DNA from: Actinomucor elegans | Taxonomy: Eukaryota > Mucoromycota > Mucoromycetes > Mucorales > Mucoraceae | Length of the DNA: 64,000 bases | Direction of reading: 5' to 3' | Assembly: GCA_026027325.1 (NCBI GenBank) | Contig: JAMSLZ010000002.1 | Span: forward strand, 2,542,001-2,606,000 | In this document: piece by piece, positions 12,346 through 23,000 of the stretch | How positions within the stretch are numbered: position 1 is the first letter of the stretch | Layout: every line of letters begins with the position of its first letter | Notes under the pieces: generated by a model | What the model was told of the DNA's origin: nothing | What the model saw: the letters and a program-made list of their open reading frames with translations, nothing else | The model's database searches: none | Position numbers and translations under genes: made by a program

Positions 12346-12507
12346 TATATCAGTAAATATAATTAGCTTAATATTATATACCCATTTTGTATCGTTTATC
12401 TTATTGAATAAAGAGTCATCATTACACATATGTTGTTTCATTATCTATACATGGTTAATACATGCAAAAAAGGTTGAAATATAAGTGGTTGAAATCATAG
12501 GAAGGTT

Positions 12508-12741
12508 AACATGCTTTTCGAGTGAATTGCAAGTGAATTGCAAGTTAACATGTTTTTCGAGTGAATTGCAAGTGAATTGCAAGTTAACATGTTTTTCGAG
12601 TGAATTGCAAGTGAATTGCAAGTTAACATGTTTTTCGAGTGAATTGCAAGTGAATTGCGAGTTAACATGTTTTTCGAGTTAATTTAAGGTGAATTTCGGG
12701 TTAACCTGATTTTCAAGTGAATTGCAGGTGAATTGCAAGTT
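12508..12741 (+). repeat. Right subterminal tandem array of element 1, six 39-bp units
   Basis: Six head-to-tail 39-bp units start at 12508, 12547, 12586, 12625, 12664 and 12703. Units 1-4 are nearly identical; units 5 and 6 are diverged. Each unit contains GAGTGAATTGCAA followed by a second GTGAATTGCAA, so a full unit offers two motif copies. Between the array and the terminus (12742-12818) the motif reappears inverted (TTCACTCGAA). This is the typical CACTA subterminal layout. Confidence 0.9.
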
Positions 12742-12818
12742 AACTTGAATTCACTCGAAACGGCAACGATTCTCCTGCAAACCGAGTTAACTTGAAATTC
12801 ACTCGAAATTCACTCGAA

Positions 12819-12832
12819 TTTTTCCCATAGTG
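12819..12832 (-). repeat. Right terminal inverted repeat, element 1
   Basis: TTTTTCCCATAGTG, the exact complement of 7593-7606. It is followed by TATAT, the putative target duplication. Confidence 0.9.
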
Positions 12833-14704
12833 TATATCTCGAGAAGGATCTCCGATATCCAATAAAATACATTGTAGTTTCAAATACCTCTTGACTGTGA
12901 CAAGATATAATGGAAAATTGATGATCAAGTAATTAGCAATGTGAAAAGAAGCCAATAGACATTGTACAAAGTAACGATTTGGCTTGTCAGGAATTTAAAA
13001 GTAGAAGTTGCCGATAGCCTACCTTTTATCTCTTCAATATACATATATTTAAAGTTATCCTCATACTCTTGTTCTTTCATTACAGGTACTTTAAGGATAA
13101 ATGGATCTTTGAAACGTTCAATTATGCGCAAATCAAACTTTAGATATATAACGCTTAAGTGAAATGCAATAGTGGGACGGGGTACTGACTTTAAGAAAGG
13201 ACAGAAGATATAGAAAAGAGATGAGGAAACAAGTGATAACTACTTGCCGCATTGAATTGGGAATTTAGGATAATAAATGAGAACTATTAAACACCATCTA
13301 CTTTTTCATAAGCCAATTATGTTTGCCAATAATTGGTTGATAACGTATTCAAACATTTGACGTTAAAGTTTTTGTATTAATAAGCCAGATTCCTTGGAAT
13401 AAAAGTGAAGTAGGTATGATTGAGGTAATTAACATACAGTCTTTAAAGTGAGCACGTATCTAGACGATACTATGCGATGTCAAGATACGAGCAATACATA
13501 TACTCAAGATCTCAGCTTATCTAATCTGGTGCTCAATAATAATACAATATTTAACAGATCTCAAGCTGTGCAAAATAGAGATCTTGATCTGTTCCTTTTA
13601 CATTAATAAGCAAACTGCATGCTCAGCGTGATCGAATTGTTATAATCTCTTTTGTAATAGAAATCATTTTATATTCCATATAACTCTCGAGTATTTGTAA
13701 TTGATGCAACGACCTATACTGCATATGGGACTACTATTAATCGAATTCAACACTTGGCCAAGATCTGTAGATCGTTATTCCTGGATTATGGGAAATAAAA
13801 GTTCATTACCGCCAATCGATAAAATGACGTACACATCATGCATTTCAGTGAATGAAAACTTTAGTAAATTCAGTGGTTTATTCTGAACATGTGGTGGTTA
13901 TCAAATGTGAATGTTGATGTTAATAATGGCCTAGTTTATTAAATAATAGTTCCAGGGGCATAGCCCATAGACTACTAATACAGCAATTTAGTGGCATTCT
14001 TTACAGATACGATGAATAACCTACATTGAAACGTATCTAAATATAATTTTGTAGCGTTTCAAGTTAAGAAATATGCGGAATATACAATTGAAATATTTGT
14101 ATTATCCAAAGAACATAAAATTACGCAGAAAAATTTAATGCCAAAGCTCATTAATCCTTGCCCACATTTATGTGTTCTTATAAAGAAAATTCATTTGCTT
14201 TACTTTAGCTTTTTACGTAATAGAGAAGCAAAAGTTAACTAATTTTTTTTAATAATAATGGTGTTGAATGATATTTGGCGTTAAAATGCCGAGCTATCAT
14301 TGAATTACATGTAATTGTTATTAGGTTTTTCTTTTCTTTTTTTTTTTATTGTTGTTCATGTATAAAACACTAAACAAATAGTCGAGTACTTACGAATGGA
14401 TAGTAGTTACTTATTTTATTATTATAATAATTACCTATGCTTCACAAAGGTCATCTATTCTACCTAACCAATTGCCAAAATCTTAAAAGTTTAGAAGGTA
14501 AGGTTTCTAGGGAGGATTATTTAGAATCCGCTAGACTGACTGTGGCCTCGATGCGCGTTTAAACTAACTATCACGTTCAGTAAAACCAGACCATGACGTG
14601 ACTGGGGGGGGGGGGCTACCAAGCAAGATTTTTTTCGGGCTTTTTTTCCCACCTTGAACCCAACCGTTCCATCAGTTTCTTTTCTTTTATCTAATATACC
14701 TATC
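12833..14704. other. Intergenic region beside element 1, with possible gene remnant and a dispersed repeat
   Basis: The minus strand from about 13187 to 12833 can be read as two short exons joined across a GTAGGC..TCACAG intron (about 12899-13021), ending exactly at the transposon. No family was recognised and no start is visible, so this is at most a remnant. 13422-13690 is a dispersed repeat (separate entry). A run of twelve G lies at 14604-14615, about 90 bp before the next gene. Nothing else was seen. Confidence 0.45.
13422..13690 (+). repeat. Dispersed repeat, copy A (non-coding, about 265 bp)
   Basis: This stretch matches 41089-41353 in direct orientation over about 265 bp, at roughly 86 percent identity by eye, without large gaps. 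Both copies start at GAGGTAATTAACAT and end near ATTCCATATAAC. It has no long open frame and no clear terminal repeats. Confidence 0.85.
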
Positions 14705-17700
14705 ATGGATATACACAATATTGACGATTATCTCGACTTGCAAGATCAAACGGAAACTAACCTTTTGGCCACTGAGCAAATAGCCTCGCAGTCGACCTCA
14801 CATGAACATGAAGAAGAGTGGCATGCAGTGTCTACGCCTTTAAACGATATGCTAACTTCCAACAGCTACTTTAATCAGACACCTAATTGGGACGTATTAA
14901 ACAATACAAATCGTGCTATTCTGACAACGACAGCTGAGAATTTTGTTACGCCCGAAGCCTTGATCAAAACACCAACACCACCTCCACCTCCACCTCCACC
15001 TCCACCAGAACAGCCCGAAGCTGTGAATGATAACCAACAAGGTACGCGAGTTACGCGTTCTTCAAAAAATAAAACATCACCAGCTGTAAACAAGAAAAAA
15101 AAGGCGGAAACGCGTGCCAAAAAACTGTATTGTATTTGTCAAAAGCCCTATAAAGGTGAACTGATGGTTCAATGTGATAAATGTTCAGAATGGTAAGATA
15201 GACATTTTGTTTCAGTATGGAGTTTTTAATGTGTGTCCTTAGGTTTCATTGTGCATGTGTTGGGTTTGACCCGGATGAACAAGATGATGAAGATATTGGT
15301 TGGGTTTGCAAAGCTTGTTCAGAAGGTAAGTCTGTCTTTTATTATTTTAGTGCACGCAAAACAGGGCATGAGTTTGGGGTTAGATACGATTCAATTACTT
15401 CGAGTATTCTATATAAAATGATGTCTTTCTATAATTCTATTAAAAAAGAACCTTTTGATATGTATATTACATAGTATATCACATAAAACTCCGTAGATAC
15501 ACCTGTCAAATATATTTAATTAACTATAAACTGTCAATGGAATCCATCAACAAACGAAACTTTTGTTCTATTGAGTTAAACCAAAAACCTTTCCATGTTT
15601 TTTTTTTCTTTCTGTTATCTGTTTTGCGTGTTGCTTTTGAATGATTTATACTAAATTCGTTATCCAATAGCTGTAGTAAAACAAGAATCAAATAGTGAAG
15701 AAGCAAAGGTAAAGGGCTCTTTTCATTAACCACGACATAAATTAACGTATTTCCTGGGATAGACTACACCAATGCCACTCACAGTGTCAACCCGTCAAAG
15801 CCGGGCTTCACGCACTCAATCCAGGTGCCTTTATGCAGGTTGTACCAACCGAACAAGAGCAGATTCTTTCTGTAGTGATGTATGTGCTCGAAAGCAAAAT
15901 GAAACCGCAGGCGATGTGCCTGAACCATCACCGACCCGTCCTTCACGCCGTACTTCAATGCGTCGTCGCAGCAGTAATTCAGCAGCACCCAATTCACCTG
16001 TTAAAAAATCACCACCTCAGCGAAAGAATAAAAAGAAAGATAATGATAATGAACCTGATTATAATGAAGAAGAAGAGGCAGGAGAAGAAGACGTGGAAGA
16101 AGGAGACGTGGAAGAAGATGAAGATGATATGACTAGCACAACACACGGTTCCAACACGCCTGATACCCCAATGTCACCTAGCCAAATGACTGAACTCGAG
16201 AACCCTGTGCGCCGTAATGTTATCAAAAGCTTGACTAATCTCTTACGCACAATCCTTAGCAGTACCACCGCCGACAATGCTTCATCACAACCTATCAATC
16301 CGGATACTGTAGCCGACGAATTGGCCAGATCCATTGAAAATACCATGCTGCAGCATCTAGGCACTGTCGGTCCACATGGACGTCGTACCTGTGGAGAACC
16401 CTACAAGCTCAAATTCCGTTCCCTGCTCTACAATCTCAAAGACAAGGCCAACACAGACTTTCAGCATCGTGTAGTGACAGGCCAATTAACACCTTTGGCT
16501 CTGGTCTCCATGTCTTCTGAAGAAATGGCCAATCCTAAATTGAGATCCATGTCTGAAGTTTTACGCGAACGAGGTCTCAAAAATTCGGTCATGAAGCTAC
16601 CTGATGCTTCTACAATTGTTAAAAAGACGCACAAAGGGGATGTGATAGTATCAAGCCGTGCTGGAGATGAGGAAGATGCCATGTATTCAGCACAAGTACA
16701 GCAAGAATTGGATAAAGCGAATCAGTCGTATCAGCAACAGCAGCAGCAGCGTGCGGCTGCGGCAGAGGAAAAGCGACCCTCTATATCGAGTTTTGCACCA
16801 GCTTCAACCTCAGCAGCAGATCCTTTAGACGACATTTTAGCCCGTATTGGCATTCCCACTACAGTAGCAGCTTCCAATGAGGATCGGACAAGTCATAAGC
16901 GACAAGATGCTTTGGAAACGGCTGAAGACCCAGAGGCTAAAAAGAGAAAGGTAACCTTGGATGTAGAAGCGCTTTTGGGAGAAGAAGACGATTATCAAGT
17001 GGAGGAAGTGGATACAACTGAGCTGATGCAAGAAGAACAAGAACAAGAGCAGGAACAGAAGCAGGGGCAAGAGCAGGAACAAGAACAAGGACAAGTTGAA
17101 ATCAAGGAAGAGTCTACTTTGCCTACCATCTGGCATGGTCGCGTCAATATGCCTCAAGTCGCTGAATTTCAAGCAAGCGCTCGTCAAATTGGTGGCCGTC
17201 CTCTGACCGAAAGCGAATGGCAGGATGTCCTATCGCCGACCATGTGGATCGAAGGCCGTATTCCTGCTGATCGTGTTACTAACTATGTCACGCAAACGCA
17301 ATATTCGACCAGTCGCGAGATCGTACTGCTAGAAGTGGAAGCAAATGCTCAGGACCAACCTCAATCTCAAACATTATTACAATATTTAGACTCTAGGTCT
17401 CGCTATGCTGTAGTGGGCCACAATAAGACTAAGATCAAAGACTTTTATCTAGTGCCGTTGTATCAGGTACAGCAAGTGCCCGACTTTTTGTATGTAGTGA
17501 GGGTTGAAGAAACCAAGCGAAAGAGTGATTTATTTCTAGGTGTACTTGTGTTGTCCAAGCACCAACCCTCAAGTGTGCCACCTCCAGTGATACAACCACA
17601 ACAACCACAACAACAGCAACAACCAAAACATCAATTACAATATCCATCACAACCTGCAGCCTATCCGCAACACAATAATTATGATTATCAACCTTCCTAT

Positions 17701-17727
17701 GGTCATTCTTATAAGCCATCATATTAG
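14705..17727 (+). CDS. Bye1/PHF3-like transcription elongation regulator (PHD, TFIIS-middle, SPOC)
   Basis: Exons 14705-15192, 15243-15325, 15671-15708 and 15763-17727 give 857 aa. Domains in order: a poly-proline stretch; a PHD finger at about 143-188 (C143, C145, C157, C160, H165, C168, C185, C188); an FCS-like cysteine cluster (C225, C230, C240, C244); an acidic and Ser/Pro-rich linker; a TFIIS central domain at about 350-482; Gln/Glu-rich spacers; and a SPOC domain at about 660-805, then a Q/P/Y-rich tail. This is the architecture of yeast Bye1 and animal PHF3/DIDO, nuclear proteins that bind RNA polymerase II (TFIIS domain and SPOC to the CTD) and H3K4me3 (PHD). Intron 2 is unusually long (345 nt), and exon 3 is only 38 nt. 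Confidence 0.92.
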
Positions 17728-20700
17728 GTTACAGAGAGAAAGTAAACTATATTATTATATACTTTTTCATTTGCCATGTTGCGATGTATCACCACCAGAA
17801 TAAACAGATATATACATTTTTTTTTATTTTTTATTTTTTTTAGAATAAAGTGCGGATACGGAATTATCTCGTTAAGAAAACATGATGGCATAATGTATGT
17901 TGAATCAGCATTAAATTCAAAAGTATATACTAATAGCTGATGCATATTGAACGAGATAACATGAAGCCAGTATTAACTAGCCAAATATTATACTAGCTAG
18001 GCAACATTTTGAGTAGGAAAATATATCAACTAGGTGGAGTGAGCAACTATTTAGCTATGTATTCTCCTTTGGGTTGGCCAATCATATAACTGCCATTGAG
18101 TGAGCAATCATACATGACACTAAGAGGAATAATATAACCACTTTATTTTGTATTTGTCAATCGGCTTATTTATATGCACATGCATGCAGAAAAAAAAATC
18201 CACTTGTATACCATGAAAAGCATTTGTTGTATTTCAGTAGAGTAAAGCTTTTGTAAATACGGTTGCTGGATCTAATTATAGGCTATTCATATGCGATATT
18301 AAATCGAGGTTGATTGAGAGATCTATAAATTTAATTAATATGAATTGTATGTATTCTACAGCCAATCCCTAAAAGATAACATTCTTATAACACTTAAACA
18401 AGTAATAGTTCATGTAGGTTTAGAAGTTTGTTTGTAACATGCAATGGTCTTCAAACGTGGCACCATTAAACTAGGTTCAATCAAGAATTGTATAGAGAAT
18501 GTCAAAGAATAGCCCAATATCATAGAAAACTGTTTAAGTATTGCCTCAGGATCAAAATGCTCAATCCTTGTTTTGTTTTATGAAACGCGAGAACGACATA
18601 ATCGAGATATAACTTATAATTAACACGCTTTTGGTATAAATCAGAGTATACAAAACTTGTTATTTTTAATTCTAGTGTCCGAGTTGTAATTATATTCTAA
18701 AAATATATTTCTTTTTCCAGCAACGATAACTCGGTAAGTCGAAACAAATTGTAATTTTCCCTTGAGCAATTAGACGGTACATTGCATTCTATACAAAGGA
18801 TGCTAATCCATGTCGCCTCCACCGGCAATTATTCATTATTATAAAGGGGATCAAAATTTATACCAAATTTTTAGTCCCTGATTCTGAGGGGCCGTAGAAG
18901 CAAATGTATTGTCCAATCACCATATCTTGTGTTATCACTGAAGGAATACCTTTTGAATTATTTTTTGCGGTATAGAGAATAGATTAAAGCATGCTTCATA
19001 GTAACCTGCGTTTGTCTTTGCCATTTTAAAGTATGTACACTAATGCCTTTTTTTCTTATAAAAAATCTTCTGGGTCAAGCAAATAATCTCAAACGGGGAA
19101 TCAGTGTATTAGGTATCTTTTCACGTACAAAACTTACTGAGGCTCAAGTATGCAATTTGAAGGAAAATAAAACAAATGGATCAGCAGCAGTAATGCACTA
19201 TAGCTATAAAAAATAATGGTTATCGAAGAATCATCATACATTATGTTCTTTCATTGAAGGGTATCTTTCCCAACAAAAAAAAAAAAAAAATTGTCATTTC
19301 TGATTAGGGTGAAAAGTTTACAAGTAAAATCGACTGTCCCACAGAATGAAAAATCAAACAGATAAAAGACACTGGCTAATGGCAAATGAACTTGATGGTT
19401 CTATTTTCCAACAAAGATCCGATGGAAGGCGCGGATGCATAATAAAGCCTTGTAAATAACCTGGTATGAAACATTTAAACTTCCTGTGAATACTAGAATA
19501 TGAATCATATATGAAAAAATTAAAATACGGATTATAAAGCGTGCCATGTACCAGCCAGTTGAGCCTCTGTATATCCCAAATCATTACCATAAGCATTATA
19601 TTCCATCTTACTACAAAAATCTTTCCTGTATCTTTGCTTTGCTTGGTATTAATATTCCAAAACGAATTGTTCATATAAAGTGACGCATCTTTCTAACAAA
19701 CTTACTAAATCCAAATTATTACTTTTTAAAGTATTATCATGCCCAATATCAAAGACGTATTGTTGATCATCATCACTATGCTAGTGTATACATCGTATTC
19801 TGAGAGTGGGCTGCCGATCAGATGCAGGATTACTATAATCGGCCGAGAGGATTAGGGGTAATCAAGCACTACTAATAAGAAATATATAATCTGCATTCAT
19901 CATTGGTCAGTACAATATACTAATAATTATGGTGTAGTTAGACAAAGCCTTTAATAGTTGTAGAAGTTTATCCTCAGCATGGGATAAGCGTGATAAGAAA
20001 TGTAGGTTGAATTCTACAGCAAACAGGGATTTCAACTATACGGTCACGGTGAATATGCAGTTTGTTCATTAATGGAAAAGAAAAAAACAATATCTAGACA
20101 TTGTATGGCTTGAGATCTCTTAAATACTATTATATTATTATTGAAGGCCAGACTAGATAGACTATCCTAAATATATGTAATGCTTGCGTCTTGACATTGT
20201 GTAGTCTCGTTTAGGTAAAGGCTTACTTTAAAGATTGTGTGTTAGCGATCTTATGAAATCGTCAAGAGGTGTCACTCAGATGCGAAAATAGAATAGGATG
20301 GATAGAAAGATCTAGAAATAAATGGTCATTATTATATGAAATACAGGTTACTTGTATTAATACAATATATTTGTTGAAATTGAGTCAAATAAAGGTTCTG
20401 GTAGATGCAGCTGTTCATTTTGAACATGAATTACTAATAGGATGCGATAATGGACCGAGATTGGCCGAGAGATCTGGAAAAATTAAAACTTGATAAATTT
20501 CAGAAAGAATCCGAGTACTACTAGGGAAGTTGATTTCGCATACTTCCATATGCATAGAGAACGTACAAATCATTTCGACACTCAATAAAGTAAAATAGGC
20601 TTAGCATAATAAAGAGTAGCATTCAAAAAAAAAAAAGAAAAAAAAGAATGGATTTTAGAAAATATGCAATGATAGTTACACTATTCGATGCGCCATGCTA

Positions 20701-21671
20701 TTTTGTACAAATCTATTAGTATTCTTATTCGTATAATATCCGTACTATTTTTTTTTTATTATTTTTATTATTCAAAGCTCAAATAAAAGTCAATGTCAAA
20801 ATAATAAAAAAAAAGAGGAATAATTACTAATGGCCAATCAACCCATTATGAGTTTTGACTGCGGGGAGACTTCGGATGACCAGCGAGGGCCGGTTCGTTT
20901 TGAAAAAGCGCCATTGTAGTACTGGTGTGAATACAAGAAGTCCTTTTAGTAATCAAACAAGAGCAAAGAAAAATGTTCTGGATTGACATATCGTTTGCGG
21001 AGAGAGTATTTGATATACATTTATTTTATGCAATTGAATTGAATTCAATTGAACCGAGTTGCATGTGTTATTATTATGATTATGGGATCGTCAGGAGTCT
21101 ATTATTAAGACGATGATGTGTGTAACTACTCATGATTTCCAGATAGTTTCCATAGCATTACTAAAGAGTATCATGATAAGGATATACAATAAGGATTCCC
21201 TCTTACATGGCTTCCATAATCGTAGATCCCATGTCCAAAATACACACATGAAGCCCCTTTTGTATGGATGTATGTAATGTAGAATGGTCTAACGTGATAC
21301 AGAAGAGGAACGAATTATCGACATTGAATTGGATATTATTTAACCGTCAATTGATAAGAGAGAGGACCCATTGGATAAACTATAGAAATTAAATGGTTTC
21401 ATATATATAAAAGTGCTTAATATAAGGATAAATTGAGCCAAGAACCACAACAATAACAAGATCCTTATTTTGATCAAGTAAATATAGAAAGCGTAGATAT
21501 ATTTGAGGTTCCAGCCTAAAAAAGTTCCCAGCCTTTGTGTCAAGAGGGCGATGGGGGTCCTATTTTCTTTGTATAAAAACCTCTTTCTTTTTCTTTTTCT
21601 TCTTCCCTTTCACTTTTTTTTCTTTTATACATGTAAAATACACTCATTAGAATACTTATATACACTCAAAC
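17728..21671. other. Gene-poor AT-rich region, 3.9 kb
   Basis: No open frame with family features on either strand. It contains homopolymer runs (A near 19274-19290, A-rich 20624-20647, T near 20747-20757) and fragments of a low-copy repeat with CCGAGATTGGCCGAGAGATC-like sequence near 19845 and 20452-20474. Similar fragments occur near 41555 and 54557. No tRNA-like fold was seen. Confidence 0.5.
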
Positions 21672-22624
21672 ATGCTAAGCACACCTACAGTACAAAGATT
21701 AGATAACAGTCCCTTCGGTAAGCATTCTTTGCGTGTTAAAGCGTGGAGTTTCAATACTAATTAAAAAGAATAGCACCCAAAAAATCCTGGTTACTTCAAA
21801 AGAAAGCAAGCAGTTGGTCTCTATTATCTTCATTTTCAAATAAAAAGAGAAACAATCATACCGTTATTGCTGCTGATGATGATATTCAACCGGAATCAAC
21901 TTTATCCGATACATCTTCAATAGAAGATGATGAAGATGAAGAGGATGTGTTATCTGTCATCAATATACCCAATCAACAGGAGCAAGAACTACCGCCTAGT
22001 TATGAGGACCCTTCTCATCCGTGGATATTTCAATTCCCACCTTCTTTAATGCATCGAACAGTGCTACCACGCGAAGAGGAAGGCAAAGAGGTGTTACCAG
22101 ACTATGAATGTACGGTAGATCGAATGGCTTACATGCACGTTAAGTGCGAGTTTAGCTTTCCCGGTATCAAATCAAAGAACAGATCATGGAGGTAATATGT
22201 GGATACAACTATAAAAAAAATAACTTACATACTAACAAATATCTATAGAGACATGTACATTCTAGTGTATGGTACCAAGATTATGGCTTTTAATCGTAAT
22301 CCTAAGAATGCTTCTTCTAAAAAGCCAGTGGAACCTGTATGGTCTTATTCTTTACAAGGCGCAGAAGCCTTTATACCAACCGATTATATCAAATACCGCC
22401 ATGTCATTCGCCTAAGGATCGCGCAAGGTCCTCAATTCCTGTTTTCTGTCTTGACAGAAAACATTAAGTATGATTGGATCGGCACTGTAGAAACATCCAT
22501 TCATATCAGTAGTGATTTAGATGTTCGGTCTATGCCTCAATTCACTACATTAATTAGTAGAAGACGTAATAGACGTCGACCTAGACCTCAGCAAACCACT
22601 ACAACCACAGAAACACTGATCTAA
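21672..22624 (+). CDS. PH-domain-like protein with PPxY motif, 279 aa
   Basis: Exons 21672-21717, 21774-22191 and 22249-22624 join in frame. A small first exon encodes 15 residues. The N-terminal part is acidic (DDEDEEDV). It is followed by LPPSYED, a PPxY motif able to bind WW domains of Nedd4-type ligases. The central part, about residues 100-255, looks like a pleckstrin-homology fold: a WRDMYILVYGTKIMAF strand pair, a variable loop, and a helix near YDWIGTVETSIHIS. The C-terminus is Arg-rich (RRRNRRRPRP) with a Thr run. The PH call is by pattern and is not certain. A role at membranes with a ubiquitin ligase is inference. Confidence 0.6.
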
Positions 22625-23000
22625 AAAATTTGCACTGTATAAAAAAAAAGAGTCACGTGAATAAAATTGAACTGTATATACTTTAACCAATCAAAATTCA
22701 AGTTTCTTTTGGCCTCGTTTTTTTTTCCCTCATACTGCCCTCCTAATCCAAGGCCTTTTTCTCTTTCTTCTCTTCTTTTTTCATTATTAAACAGTGACAT
22801 TTTGGTTGTTTTGTCACCTATTTTGCGCGCGTAAAAAATAAGCAAGGAATTTGTTACTATACCTCAATCAAATCCTTATCCTTTTTCACAAAAAAAGATT
22901 TCTTAATAGTCCAAACGTTTGTTTTTCTTTTTTTTTTTGCACATCGTATTTGTTTGCGGGTTCTTGTTTACTCCTTTTATAAAGAAAAAGAAGAGAAGAG
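22625..23000. promoter_or_regulatory. Intergenic/promoter region before MED15
   Basis: 376 bp rich in pyrimidine tracts (CTTTTTCTCTTTCTTCTC, TTTTTTTTTTT), as is common upstream of fungal housekeeping genes. It holds the 3' flank of the PH-like gene and the leader of MED15. Confidence 0.4.

Larger units (their letters stand above)
7593..12832. mobile_element. Element 1: intact CACTA-superfamily DNA transposon, 5240 bp
   Basis: The ends are inverted: CACTATGGGAAAAA at 7593-7606 and its complement at 12819-12832 (14 bp perfect). TATAT flanks both ends (7588-7592 and 12833-12837), a possible 5-bp (or 3-bp TAT) target duplication. Inside are a six-exon transposase on the minus strand (7903-11058), a divergent second gene on the plus strand (11672-12345), and subterminal arrays of AGTGAATT-type repeats at both ends. 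The CACTA terminus, subterminal repeats and Tnp2/Plavaka-like transposase place it in the CACTA/EnSpm superfamily. Both genes are open, so the element may be autonomous. Confidence 0.9.

Noticed and set aside
12485..12682. Repetitive Cys-Phe-Ser-Ser-Glu-Leu frame over the 39-bp array
   Set aside because: 39 is a multiple of three, so any open unit stays open; it is subterminal repeat DNA, not a gene.
14604..14615. G12 run before the Bye1-like gene as a G-quadruplex
   Set aside because: A single run without the further G tracts needed for a typical intramolecular quadruplex.
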